A stretch of DNA of 64,000 nt from Atrichornis clamosus. Its lineage: Eukaryota > Chordata > Aves > Passeriformes > Menuridae. The translations under genes were made by a program, and so were the position numbers. Of this stretch, positions 49,110 to 60,428 are shown one piece after another (the first letter of the stretch is position 1; each line of letters starts with the position of its first letter). The stretch is taken from contig WBMZ01014172.1 in the NCBI GenBank assembly GCA_013400975.1, positions 62,001-126,000 of the forward strand, written 5' to 3'. The notes beneath the pieces are model-generated. The model did not search any database. It saw only the letters and a program-made list of their open reading frames with translations, and was not told the origin of the DNA.

Positions 49110-49449
49110 TCTCACTGTGGCTGTTACAGGCCTGGGTGCAAAGAGATTTCAGTTTCCTGACAAGTGTCTGTGAGAAAGCAAGGCTTTCTCAAGGACGCTG
49201 CAGGAAAACAATCTAAAAGTATTGTAAACTATGGTCTTGTTATGAGACCAAAGAAGAAAACATGAGGTAAGAGTTGCTGGGTCCAACCAATCCCTTCTGG
49301 AGGGTGGCTGGTCAGTGAACCAAGGACCTTATGTTAGTCCAGCGTGCTAAGGTATATAAGCACCTTTGTAAATATAATAAAGAGGACGGTTTGCATCTAC
49401 ATAAGGCCGTCCGTGTCGTTGGTGTCCGGGCTCGCTAGCGACATCTCAC
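49110..49449 (+). mobile_element. Solo LTR C with perfect 6-bp target-site duplication
   Basis: LTR 49116-49443 (328 bp) starts TGTGGCTGTTACAGG and ends GCTAGCGACA, i.e. TGT...ACA termini. It is flanked by TCTCAC on both sides (49110-49115 and 49444-49449). A TATA box TATATAAG (49353-49360) and AATAAA (49376-49381) are 16-23 bp apart, then a GC-rich R/U5. The 6-bp duplication and compact layout fit a class II, alpharetrovirus-like ERV. No internal genes remain. Confidence 0.85.
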
Positions 49450-51359
49450 TATCCACATTTAATAAGGCTTCTGTCTGACCCGTCTAAATCCTGCCTGTGT
49501 TATTATGTGCTTGGAGTCCCCAGATCTCTAACAGCAGTAAGGAGCTTCCCAGCATCTTATGGACCAGGCAGGAGAAGTAATGTGCGTATATAGTGAAAAT
49601 TCATACTCTTCTCAGCAAGAACTAGACAAAATTTAAAAAGTAGAGGCCACGTAATTCAAGTTGTTACCAACTTCCAGTAACATATTTTTCTACAAGCCAC
49701 ATTTTAAAAAGAAGTGTGTCACAAATTTAAAAATCTTTATTTTTTTTGTGTTTAACTAGATCCCTTCTGATTAGAATATTTCAAGGCATTTAGGTTAAAA
49801 TGCACTGTGAAAGATGTCAATCAAAACCTGAGCACCAGGGACTGCTGGTCCTGGGGGACCCTACCAGGAAAGGCTCTCCCGAGCCACCTCCTTGCTGCAG
49901 GACTTTGCCAGGCACAGGCCCTGCTCAGCGTGGTGCCAGCACCAGGCTCGGGGGATGCAGGGCTGCGTGGGAGGAAACTCCGTGTCAGCAGCCTGTTTTC
50001 ATCGTGTGCAATGAAACCCCAAGGCCAAGGCCGTCCCTAATGGCTGCCGTGCACAAACAATGTCCCGATTGTCCCTCCCGCTCAGACTCTCCAGAAATGC
50101 AGTCACTGTGCCCATATTAATTAAAAACAAAGCCTGCTTCCAATGCCCAGCTCCTGAACCCATGCTGGCAGCCACGCTGAAGCAACCTCTGTGGGGACCT
50201 GACTTGCTTTAAGCTCAGAGAAAAGGGGTCATGGGCCCGGCTTTCCTGGCACCTGAAGGTTTGGTACCACACCACAACCCGTCTGCACAAACCCCCCAGT
50301 GCCACGAGGCTGCCCATGCTGGCAAAGGCCGTGCCAGTCTTTTGCCAGCCCGGTTGCTGTGGGACAGCTTCAGCCTTATTATCTGTGTGATGACAAACTG
50401 CAGGGGCACTGCTATTATTTTATGTGCACTGCAGAGATCTTAAACAGCCCCAGTCCCAGGCCCTAATCCCACTGTATCTGGGATGTACAAATACAGAAAA
50501 ACCCAGGTGTGTCTTGTTCTTCCTAAACCTCCTGGTGAGCTCCCTGGGAATAGGGCTAGTTAAGCAAAGTAGGTCAGTGCTCCAAACACACAGATGTACA
50601 ACACACATCAGACAGCAGAGATGCAAACTGGAATATTAAGCCATCACGTGGCTGTTAAAAACTTCATAAGGGCAGATAAAATATTACTGCCCTTTCATGT
50701 AAGCAATGCAAACAGAAGTGGCAGTTGGCTTCAGTTACAGCTTTGGAGTCCTGGAGAAGCACCTTCAGAGGCATTTTCCTTTTGGTCATCTGATGTTTGC
50801 ATCCATGACTGCATAGGCATCTGCCTTGACCATGCTGGCAACCCATGGAGGAGCTGATGTCACTTCCCCACCTTTTGCTGTTGACTCGTGACACATAAAT
50901 GCAGTAAGCAAAGTGCTGCCTCATCCAGTTACTCCTCTTCAGCAATGAACCAGACAACTTTAGTGTAAGCAAAGTCACCGAGAGCTTGCTGCCACCCACT
51001 ACAAACCTCCCTCTACACTTAAATGTTGTGCTGATGATTAATAAAAATAACTACATATGGGTGAGTCACAGGGGTGGTTTCACTCATTCATGCAGTTTTT
51101 GACTGGAATAAAAATAAAAGGTGTTCCCCCAATGCCCATTCCCAGGCACTATCTGAATCCCTTCTGCAGGAAAGAGCCAAATGACATGGGGGAATAAACA
51201 TCAGTATTCACTGAGTTCACTTTAATCCAGTTAGTATTTGCCAAGCCAAGTACTGCAAAATGCTCATTGCAGCTCCAAAGACATCAAGCTCTTGTGCACA
51301 AAGGTGGGGCTGAGTGTGGGTTTTAAATGGGATAAAATAAAGAGATGAGAAAAAGGTTA
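49450..51359. other. Intergenic DNA between LTR C and the ZHX2 3' end
   Basis: No supported exon seen. Open frames here have no family resemblance and no splice support. Confidence 0.45.
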
Positions 51360-51379
51360 CCAAAATGTTTAGCCTTTGT

Positions 51380-51385
51380 TTTATT
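51380..51385 (-). terminator. ZHX2: Candidate ZHX2 polyadenylation signal AATAAA
   Basis: The minus strand reads CAATAAAACAAAGGC, a canonical AATAAA about 1.26 kb after the inferred 3'UTR acceptor, in the right orientation for ZHX2. Confidence 0.6.
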
Positions 51386-52042
51386 GAGTTACAACAAATG
51401 AGCAACAAGTTAGAAAAGTTGGATTTATTCAAACTCCCTAGCATCCTGTTTGTGCAGCATACTGAAAGGTGGGCAAGATTTCCAAACCCAGCTCGCCAGA
51501 GGAACGCACCGGACGGCTCTTGCACCCAGGCCCCTGCTCTCCCTCCACTACCTCCTCACACGTGCACAGACATCCCCCTGCAAATACAAATTAGCAGTAT
51601 TTGAAAAAAAGTGCACTCAGGAACCTAGGACTGATCTAAAAATTTAGTGGTAAGGGTTAATAAGAAACTTCTGTTGTGCGCTACAATGTCTAAAGCTGGA
51701 GAGCAGACTGCTGGTTATGGTGTCCATCACTGTACCAGCCAAAAAAAACACAAACAAGTTTGGGTTATGAAGCATCTTAATTTCCTTGCTCCAACCCCTC
51801 TGGGGGCTGTACTGCATGTTTAAACAAAAAGTGCTAAAAAACCCCCCCAAAACAAACCAACAACCAAAAAATGGCATTCTAGCCAAATCTTCAGAGACCC
51901 ACAGCTGGGGCTGGCTGGTGAAAAGTGAAGTACAGGAGCTGGAGAAGACTTGCCTTGTAGGAGCACAGAAAAGCAGAGATTTAAATACCTCAGCCAGTAG
52001 CAGGTGGCCATAGAACAAAACAAAAAAGTCAAAACAACAAGG

Positions 52043-52212
52043 AAAAAAAAAAAAAAAATCAAATGAGCCCCACCACTCCAGAACATGTTTAACAGGGCTG
52101 AGATGTGAACCAGGGTGGGGATCTGGGCTCAGGTGTTGATCTGCACCAACACAACACTGAAAGATTGCAACTCTTTCTTAAAACACCTTAGGGGGGGAAA
52201 AAAAAAAAAAAA
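52043..52212. repeat. A/T homopolymer tracts in ZHX2 3'UTR
   Basis: A run of 16 A at 52043-52058 and a run of 7 G then 15 A at 52192-52212. In the ZHX2 transcript these are long U tracts. Lengths are prone to sequencing error. Confidence 0.8.
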
Positions 52213-52640
52213 TCTCCTCTCCGTCCCTCACAAAAAACACTTCCTTTCCCCAAACCAACCCCCAGATTTCTCAACTGCATTATATGCAAGAATAACTTGC
52301 ACCTATTAAAAAAATTAACAAAATTTTCATGTTGTACAAATCTGTTCCAGTAGAGGAAGAGGTTGGGCAGGAAGTGGGTGGGAGAGAAACTAAGAGAAAC
52401 CTATGTACAAGGACCCTTTTCTCTTTCTTTTCTTTTGCGATGCAGTAGCAGGACTTTGGCACTATCAACGATTCCATGATGACACTCCATGAGAGTTTTT
52501 CTTGCTGTGCCTCCACAAGCACAGTTGGAGACTTGGAGTCGCAACACGCTTCCTCACCCCAGGCAGGAAAACAGAGTTTTCTTCTGTTTTCAGACAGCAT
52601 TTCCCCTTCAACGTCAGGACAGTGCAGCTGAGGAGTACCC

Positions 52641-55600
52641 CTGCAAATATTACAAAAGCAGCATATTACTTTTGAAGGTACCGTGAACAACTGTTTGAGC
52701 AGTTTACACCCCTCCACACGTGGCAACACTGTTTTGTGTTCACTGTATCCTGGGGCCTATCCTTACCACAGCCTCATGTGCTAGGGTGGATTTTTCCTGC
52801 ATGTAGCACCCAGCTATAATCCCCTATAGATTTCTAGCAGGGACATACAGTCCAGCCTTGTCTCAGGCAGACTCTCACATTAACTCAAAGATGATGCACA
52901 CACGTGTTTGGGGCAGCTGCTTTGTGACCACAGGACAGATAACGCTAAAGCCAAGAAGACTTAAAGTCTTTCTCCCCCAGTAAATCCCTCATAATACTTT
53001 TTGTTCTACATGTTTTTAGAAAATTATACAAACTGCAAGACAATGGAAAAGGGTGGATGGACCTGTGCTCTGCAGAGTAGCTCCCTGGCTCTGCTATGAC
53101 TCCTGCACCTACATAAAAGCTGCACAACGGACCAGAGATTAAAAAATAACCCTCAAACACCAACCTTCCAATAGCCACCAATTTGTGTATCCCCAGTTCC
53201 CAGCACAAAGCAAGGGCTCTGTGACAGGGATTATGCTCAGTTTTTCCCCTCTGAGGTGTGAATGTGCAAGAAGTGCAAACATCCTCCTCACCCACCCTGC
53301 CGCAGCACTTACTGAAACCTGAGCTAACTCATTATTTCACACCTCTTATGGATTTTGCTGTCTGGTCTGCTATTTCCCGCAAAAGCAGAGAGCTCTGTCT
53401 GGCATCTGCAATGCAGAAAGCAATGCAGTCAAGCCCAGGAAAAGGTCATGGGCTTGCACCAACACTAAGAGGAAAAAGTCCTCCCTATTCTTGAGACCTT
53501 CTGACACAGGCCCCTGTTCCTTCTGACTCACTGGAAAATTTTAATTGCTGCACTGGGTTTTGCTTCTCCCTCTGAAGTCCTTCATTATATTAGAGCTTGT
53601 GTCTCTAATGCACTCCTCACTGGTTTCAGGGGAAAAGGCATCTCCTCCCTACTTCAGCATCATTCCCTCAAATGTTTTAGGGTGACTCGAATTCTGCAAA
53701 AACCATTGGTCAATCCCACGCTCATTTACTTCAGGATGTTGACTTGGAGCCCAGCACCAGTAACAGACACTACAGTTAGTTTTTTAAATGAAGCCCTAAA
53801 CCTCAAGAAAAGTGAGAACTTGGGCAGAAAGCAGGAGAAACCCATGCTGTTCACTTTTACTGGTTTCAGACACCAAGGAATGCACTGGGCCACCAGCAAA
53901 CAAGTGATCTCAACTCCCACAGCAGTGCAGAAGAGGCTGAAGATGTCAAGAGGACCCGGGCTATCACTGATGCATTCAGCAGATTCAAGGGGTGACTGTC
54001 TTCAGACATTTTCTCTCCCCCCAGTATGCAACTCCCAGACATAGTTTTACTTTGCCAAATCTCCACAGAGCAGTGGTCACAGCCATCAAGAGCCAGGGCA
54101 CACATCTTCTGGGGTGTCTATGTACCTCCCACCATGAGCCATAGACTTTGGTGCCTACATCCTGCAGGGTTCAGGCTTAAAAATGAAGGTTGTGAAGCAA
54201 CTCTAAACAAAGACAGTTTACTGTGGCAAGGTGGTGGCAGGGAAAAAACGTATGATTCTGAGAAAAACCAAAAGCTTTGATCTTGAGAAAACCCCACAGG
54301 GAGACAACGCTGTGAATAAAGCCAACAGTAGCTGCCAAGCACTCTGGCACACTCTGGTCCTGCTCTCCTGAGCTGTAGACTGCTATATTTAATTTAGAAC
54401 CAGTTTATGTTTGTCAAGTTTGTGCAGATGACGACAACAGAACTAATTTAGACTGGTGCTGTAGGAAGGCAGGAATACCTCTACTGAGGGAAAGGGAGCT
54501 GAAGCACTCTCTTGACAGAACAGTTGGGCCTCAGTACAAGAGGGACACAAGGCTTCATGACAGCCTCTGGAACATTGGCAGTGATGGTTTTAGTGCACCC
54601 TACAGCAGACACTTGACATCTAAAGGCCCCGCTATCCTACGGGGACAGGTCTCCCAGCCTCACCGTTCAGGAAACCTGTCCTGCTCCATGGAATAAATCC
54701 AATTTTGACAAAAGCTTCAGATACAGACTTAGTAACAGAGCCTCTTCTTAGTCCCCAGGTGGCATTTCAGAGTCTAGCATGAATCCTGTTCTCATGGCAG
54801 CCCGGGCACTTGTGAAATTCCCTCTAGCAGCAGCAGAATCTGACAAACATGGATCAGTTTTGGAAAATCTCAAGTTTAAGGCATAAGGTCTGTCTAAGCT
54901 GTAACACAAATGCTTTCTAATAGTTCCAGAATCTTCTAAAGCTGCACATCAGAGCAGAGAGTGACCGAGATGGTCTGAAGAGCTGAGGTTTTACAGAAGC
55001 TGCACACAAATTCAGCCAACAGGAGTATGGCAGGCAATCACTGACAGATGTTCATTTTAGACTATGTACATCAAGCTGGCAAAACAGCAACACTACGAAT
55101 ATCAAAGGAGCATGCTTCTGCCTGATGTAGAATCCAGCAGTGAAAGGTTTACACAGGAAGTGTGGCTGTGTGACAGTCAAGAGAAGACCCTTGTCAGCTC
55201 TTCAATCCACCTCTTCTTGCATGTGGTACCTGAGGGGTATGTTAGGAAAAATCAGCCTTTTATGACAACAGGCAGAAACAAGCTCTCCATCAGGTCTTAC
55301 ACAGTCTTTGCTTTTGAGTCATACCCAGGATGTCACTGAAGATAACACCTTGTTAATTTAACACCAAAGTTTTAGTTGAAAATTTCTAAGATTGGCTGCA
55401 CAAAGAAGAGTGAAAGCTTTTCCTGATGGAAAGAGGAGCCAGTAGCTAAGATTTTTCCATGAGTCCCATCTGTATGGGGTATAAACCCTCCAAATTTTGT
55501 CACAACAGTTGTGACAATGCCTCCACCTGGGCACTAGAGAGCAGACACCTGCATTTCTGGGCTGAGGCTTACAGGCAGAATAAAATAAATTAAAAAGACT

Positions 55601-57741
55601 TTGGGGTTGTTTCAAGTCCCCAGGCCAGCACACTGAGAAATGTGCAAAGAACAGAGGACAAAACAGCCCTCTGATCTTACTTCACACTCTTGGCAGCAGA
55701 AGTCCTGCTCCAGTGCACCTTTTCCCAGTAGGTGTATTTTACATAAAACCACCAGAAAGCTCCTCATCAAAAGGATCACTCAGCAACAGTTTAACTGAGA
55801 TCAAAATTCTTATAAAAATTCCTCTCTGATAACACTTGAGCACCTCCAGAGCCCTAGAGCTTTATGGTCAACATCTTTACCAGGGCACAGAGGCAGGAGG
55901 TTCACTCCAACATACCCGACACTGCTCACAAGCACAAAAATGCAGGCACCAAACCTATGCTGCTGGCAGGGAGCTCTCTTGCAGAGCTTGGCTTCACAGT
56001 ACAAGGGGTTTGTAAGAAACAGTGGTTTCAGACAACTCCCCCACCCCACCTTCTTCCCCACTCCCTCTCTGAGCCCCTGGTCTGCTCCCTCTCCTCAGAA
56101 CTAATATTTGTAGCTGGAAGGGGTAAGTGATCCGGAATAACAATCCAAGAAAAAATAATCCCACAATGCATTTATTCATCACACATTTGATTATAAAAGG
56201 CAGATCAGATCCTGGCTCTCCTTTCTTATGTGGCTGCACAACAGAGGCACCCCAGCGTGCCTCCAGCAGATGTTCCCACATCCTTCTTCCTTTAATCTCT
56301 GCCTTTGCCACAAAGGTAACACAACCTGTTCCTCACATCCCTAGTTACCAACTTTTGCAAGCATAATGCAGGACAGTGCCTTACTCTGCAGTTTGAAGCT
56401 ATATTTTGTTATATAGATACTGTTGTAACAATTCTCAAGATTAGTTGACAGAATTCATAGTTAAAAATAATACCACTGCAGGCTTTTCCTTTTCAACTCA
56501 GAGAAAATATACTGGACAAGTGGCACATGGAGAAAGTGGACTGGTAGCCAGCAGGCTCTGCTACCAAAAACTGCACCTCCACAACAGGCAGTTCAATCCA
56601 AGCACTGGTATCTGTAACAGCTGAAGTCTTAAGTGCAATTGTGGAGGCACTTAGATCAGTCCTGGCTTTTGTAATCTTTTTTAATTTTTTAAAGAAACGC
56701 TAAAGCATACTTCACACATTAGACACCAGAAAATGACTAATTTTCTCAAACAGGTGTTCCCTCACTATGGTTGTTAATGCAGGATGCTGAGCTTTCTGTA
56801 GGATAAGTTTTAAAGTTCTGGCTTAAGGAAGAGAAGCAATTGGGAGAGACAGATTTGGTTATACGGAGCACAAAATGTTACAGGCTCCACTGAACTCAAT
56901 TCATGCAAGTCAAGAAATGCTGATGGCGCTTGCTCCAGATTTACACCTGTGCAACTGTGACCAGAAACAGGTTTCAGATCTCCAAATAACACATCCTTTC
57001 ACATTGTGAAAGATCATATAAACCCCTTAAAGCTAGGCCCTGCAACTTTCTTTTAAATTCAAGATCCTGTGAAGAAGAGCTGCTAAAACACCCACACAGC
57101 TTAGTCTGGGGCATTTCCTAAGCCTCTAGTGTGAGCAAGCAGAACAAAGCTTGCCTGGAGACAGTTCTCACCTGCAAGAGGAAGAGAGTACATTTGCATG
57201 AGCCACTTCAGTCCCCACAACATTTTTTTTTGCTTGCTTTTGCATAAATAAGCATCTCTGTCCTGAGCCCTTCCCCCAGTGACCTTTTGTTCTCAATAGG
57301 GCAGGATGCTGCAAAGGAAGGGCCTGAGATGCAAAACCAGGCACAGCCTCTATTCAACGATCTGTTAACAAGGGGGATATTAGCAACTAGTGTTACTTAC
57401 TATTTCTCTGTATGGTTCAGCTGGTGTCTCTTACACCAAGTGCTGCACAGGTTACAGTTTAAGGTTTAAAAACTTATTGTCAAAAAAAAATTAGAAAATT
57501 CTCCCTCAGCCAAGACTTGACCCACAAGGAGTCTGAAACAAGGCAAATGGCACTAATCACTCCCCTACCATGCAGCTGACTTTAATTTGCAAGCAGAATA
57601 GGTCTCCCTTTTGCTCAGGCATCCAGCAGGCACAAGCATCCAGCAGGGACGGGCTCCAGGGATTTATATGAGGAGGGGCTACAGGATGCTGGAAGCACAC
57701 CCAAACGCAGGCTCAGAGAAACAGGGCACCATCAGTATTAC
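52641..57741 (-). other. ZHX2 last intron, no other gene seen
   Basis: GT-AG intron inferred between the ZHX2 coding exon and its 3'UTR exon. I recognise no CR1, LTR or conserved coding segment in it. A short imperfect duplication of a CATCCAGCAGG unit occurs near 57620-57650. Confidence 0.6.
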
Positions 57742-57745
57742 CTGT
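57742..57745 (-). other. ZHX2: ZHX2 3'UTR bases after the stop, then splice donor
   Basis: The stop TAG (57746-57748) is followed by ACAG|gtaata, a good donor at 57741. The coding exon therefore ends 4 nt after the stop, and the rest of the 3'UTR is on a separate exon, as in human ZHX2. Confidence 0.8.
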
Positions 57746-60244
57746 CTATACGTGGGAATTGTCTCCAGATATACTTTCAGAGTCAAAGTCTGCCAGCTCT
57801 GTCTGGCCCTCGGGGGCTGTTTGGCTCCAGCTGTCCGTACAGTCCGAGGCAGCGTCATCCTCGCCCACCGTCACCTCCACCCAGTTGACCTCCGCCGGCT
57901 CCTCGTTCTCCTCGCTGCCGTGGCCATCGTGGCTGTTGCACTCCAGCCTATCCACACCCTCTGCTTGATTCCCCAACAAAGAGTCTTTCAGTGGTTCACA
58001 GTCTCTTTTTGCTCTCACCACCGGTTTCCCCCCATTCTCTTCATTCAGTTTTTTATGCTCCTGGTAATGCTGCCGAGACACCTCATTACCATTCTTTGGA
58101 CTCTCAACGTGTTTTGAGCTCTTTTTCTGGCTTTGCTTGTTATGACCATCACCAGCATACTGCTGCTGGTACTGGTCAATCCATTTAAGTGACCCTGTTC
58201 TTAGTGAAGACCGGTTTTCCTTGAACCAGCGAACTATTTCAGTTCTTGTGAGCCCAGTCTGAGATGCTAACTGGTCATACTCCTGGGGCGATGGCCACTG
58301 GGTCCTTGCAAATGTGCTTTTCAGTAGATGAATCTGCTCTTGTGTTTTCTTCAATGCAGTGGAGGACCCAGATAAAGCACCAGGAAGCTGAGAGCTACTC
58401 ACAAGTTCTGCCTGGCTTATTGCACCATTGGGAGTTCCTTGATCCTTAATTTTTCTGTATGATCCCATTGAGTCCAAGACAGCTTGCTCCATGCTGTCCC
58501 TTATCTTTCTCCGCTCAGAGAACCATGAATCTATCTCCCTCCTACTCAGCTTAGTCTCCACTCGAAGCCTGTCCAATTCTCCTTGGGTAGGAAAAGAGCA
58601 TCTTAAGAAACTCTCCTCAAGGGCCCTAAGCTGCTCTTGAGTTTTCTCTTTGAATCTCTGGGGAGTAAAATCTGTGTATGGGTGAAGTGACCGGCCATGT
58701 CGACCAGCTGAAGGTGCTATTTGATCTTTCCCTAAAGCATCACCAGGAATTTGCACAATGCCCCTCTGACTTCTGTACCTGTGGTCACTGAACCACTTCT
58801 TGATCTCACTCCTGGAAAGACCTGTTGCCTCTATAAGCCGGTAGACTTCAGCATCATCGGGAAACTGGCTTGCCATGAAACTGGCCTTCAGCTCTGCTAT
58901 CTGCTCCTTGGTCTTTTTCCGCTCACTGGCTGGTGTCAGTGGAACAGCAGTCAACTTGGCAGGAATCTCAGGCACCTGAACTATGTGAGGACGCTTGGCC
59001 TCTGGAGCACTTGATAAGGTTTGTATTGTCCTCTTCTGCCCCTGGTTTGGGGCAACAGCAAGTGTAATTGGTGAACAGGAAACAGTTGAACCATTTGACA
59101 CTGGAGTCAAAACCAGACCAGTCTGGCCCAGTATCTGACAAGGCAAAGCTGTCTGGATGATGGGCTGTGGCATTTTGGCAGTTGCCAAAGGAGCTGGCAG
59201 GACAGTGATGGTTTGGGGAACTGCCTGGATAGTACCATTGAACATCTTCTTCCTTGCTTCCTCCACTTCTTCAGGAGACCAACTTATACCATGCTTCAAA
59301 CGTTGCGTAGCAAACCAGATTCGGATTTGTTCTTCGGGATGTTTTGATGCTGCTGTCAACCATGACAACTCTGCTTGCGTTGGGTAAGGAAACTTATTAA
59401 AGGAGTTGATCATGGTTGCATTAGTGTCCAGTGCAGAGTTGTATTTGGTACTGTTCAGAGGCACTGGGACCTTGGGGACAAGGTTGATATTTGGTGGCAG
59501 CTGTACAGAGGGCATAACATGGGCTAACACATCATGGAGAAGGTCTCCATTTATACAAGCAATAGCTTCAGTGGCTTCAGTTATGATGCGGGGGAGAGCG
59601 CCATCCACGTGGTTTTCTGTAACTCCCTCTTCCGGCTTTTTGGATCCCTTCTTGGTTTCCCCTTTAGGCTTTCCTATTTTCATCATTGGCACTTTATTTG
59701 CACTAATTCCCCCATGAAGCGAATCATCACACTCTGCATTTTCTAGCCCACTGCTTGTGACAGTGGCATCGTTAGTGGTGGTCTCAATGGACTGTTCTAA
59801 AACAGTCTGATTATTGCGTTTAATTAATTTCAGTTTGAAGTTAGTCTCTCCCGGGTGGTGTTTCGCATTGTGGTCAGATAAAGAATCGTATTTTTTGGTC
59901 GTGAAGTTGCATTCAGCGCAGACATACAGGGGGTTGAGAATGACATTTGGATGCTGACTGTCAACGTGCTCCGTAAATTCATTTAAGTTTTGTGTTGAGT
60001 AAGGGCAGTACTTACACTCATAACCACCCTGGGGTTTCTTAGACTGATTTTCAGCTGGGGGCTTTGCCTCAACCACTTCACAGTCTTTGACTGAGTTTTC
60101 TAAAGGCCAATTTTTTTTGGAGTCCTGCTGTGGTGTGCCAGTCCCCTTGTCTTTAGGAGTCTCTATGCCCTCGGCACCTTCCTGCTCCACAACTTCAGAA
60201 GTTCGCACCATACAGGGAGTTGTTGACTTTCTTTTGCTAGCCAT
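57746..60244 (-). CDS. ZHX2: ZHX2, zinc fingers and homeoboxes protein 2, single coding exon
   Basis: 832 residues beginning MASKRKSTTPCMVRTSEVVE; human ZHX2 has 837. Two C2H2 fingers lie at residues 77-98 (C77, C80, H93, H98) and 109-130 (C109, C112, H125). Four homeodomains follow at about 263-325 (WFATQRLKHG), 439-501 (WFSDHRYR), 530-591 (WFSERRK) and 628-690 (WFKENR). The C-terminal 60 residues are acidic. ZHX proteins are nuclear transcriptional repressors that dimerise and bind NF-YA; ZHX2 silences fetal liver genes such as AFP in mammals. The ATG at 60244 has a perfect Kozak context (GCCGCCATGG). The frame is open upstream to 60334 without another ATG. As in mammals, the whole CDS is one exon. 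Confidence 0.98.
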   Translation of the reverse strand: MASKRKSTTPCMVRTSEVVEQEGAEGIETPKDKGTGTPQQDSKKNWPLENSVKDCEVVEAKPPAENQSKKPQGGYECKYCPYSTQNLNEFTEHVDSQHPNVILNPLYVCAECNFTTKKYDSLSDHNAKHHPGETNFKLKLIKRNNQTVLEQSIETTTNDATVTSSGLENAECDDSLHGGISANKVPMMKIGKPKGETKKGSKKPEEGVTENHVDGALPRIITEATEAIACINGDLLHDVLAHVMPSVQLPPNINLVPKVPVPLNSTKYNSALDTNATMINSFNKFPYPTQAELSWLTAASKHPEEQIRIWFATQRLKHGISWSPEEVEEARKKMFNGTIQAVPQTITVLPAPLATAKMPQPIIQTALPCQILGQTGLVLTPVSNGSTVSCSPITLAVAPNQGQKRTIQTLSSAPEAKRPHIVQVPEIPAKLTAVPLTPASERKKTKEQIAELKASFMASQFPDDAEVYRLIEATGLSRSEIKKWFSDHRYRSQRGIVQIPGDALGKDQIAPSAGRHGRSLHPYTDFTPQRFKEKTQEQLRALEESFLRCSFPTQGELDRLRVETKLSRREIDSWFSERRKIRDSMEQAVLDSMGSYRKIKDQGTPNGAISQAELVSSSQLPGALSGSSTALKKTQEQIHLLKSTFARTQWPSPQEYDQLASQTGLTRTEIVRWFKENRSSLRTGSLKWIDQYQQQYAGDGHNKQSQKKSSKHVESPKNGNEVSRQHYQEHKKLNEENGGKPVVRAKRDCEPLKDSLLGNQAEGVDRLECNSHDGHGSEENEEPAEVNWVEVTVGEDDAASDCTDSWSQTAPEGQTELADFDSESISGDNSHV

Positions 60245-60428
60245 GGCGGCTGCTGGCAGTGTGCTGTTGTCCCAGATGGTGTCTTCTTTTGACAGGTGAG
60301 CAACCAACTCAGTAGATCTTGCAAGCAGCTCCAAACTTCCCTGATTATTTTACTCTGTTTTGTTTAATGAATTTCTGCCCTGACTGTGACCATCAGCTTC
60401 GCCAGTAGACCTGTCAGCTGCATGACAC
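60245..60428 (-). other. ZHX2: ZHX2 5' untranslated part of the coding exon (acceptor inferred)
   Basis: On the minus strand cttcacttcacag|GTGTC at 60428 is a plausible 3' splice site before the coding exon. ZHX2 in mammals has upstream non-coding exons, which here would lie to the right of the window. Another acceptor nearer the ATG is possible. Confidence 0.45.

Larger units (their letters stand above)
51360..52640 (-). other. ZHX2: Probable ZHX2 terminal 3'UTR exon
   Basis: Minus-strand acceptor atttgcag|GGGTAC at 52640 begins a non-coding stretch that ends at an AATAAA signal (51380-51385). The distance from the coding exon donor is 5.1 kb. The exon of about 1.3 kb fits the usual ZHX2 3'UTR size. 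No reading frame in it resembles a protein. Confidence 0.65.

Noticed and set aside
57611..58117. 168-codon plus-strand frame opposite the ZHX2 C-terminus
   Set aside because: It lies antisense to the ZHX2 coding exon and is a shadow of its codon bias.
60245..60334. In-frame 30-codon N-terminal extension of ZHX2
   Set aside because: The frame is open but contains no ATG (position 60334 is TTG), while the ATG at 60244 has a perfect Kozak context and is where homology begins.
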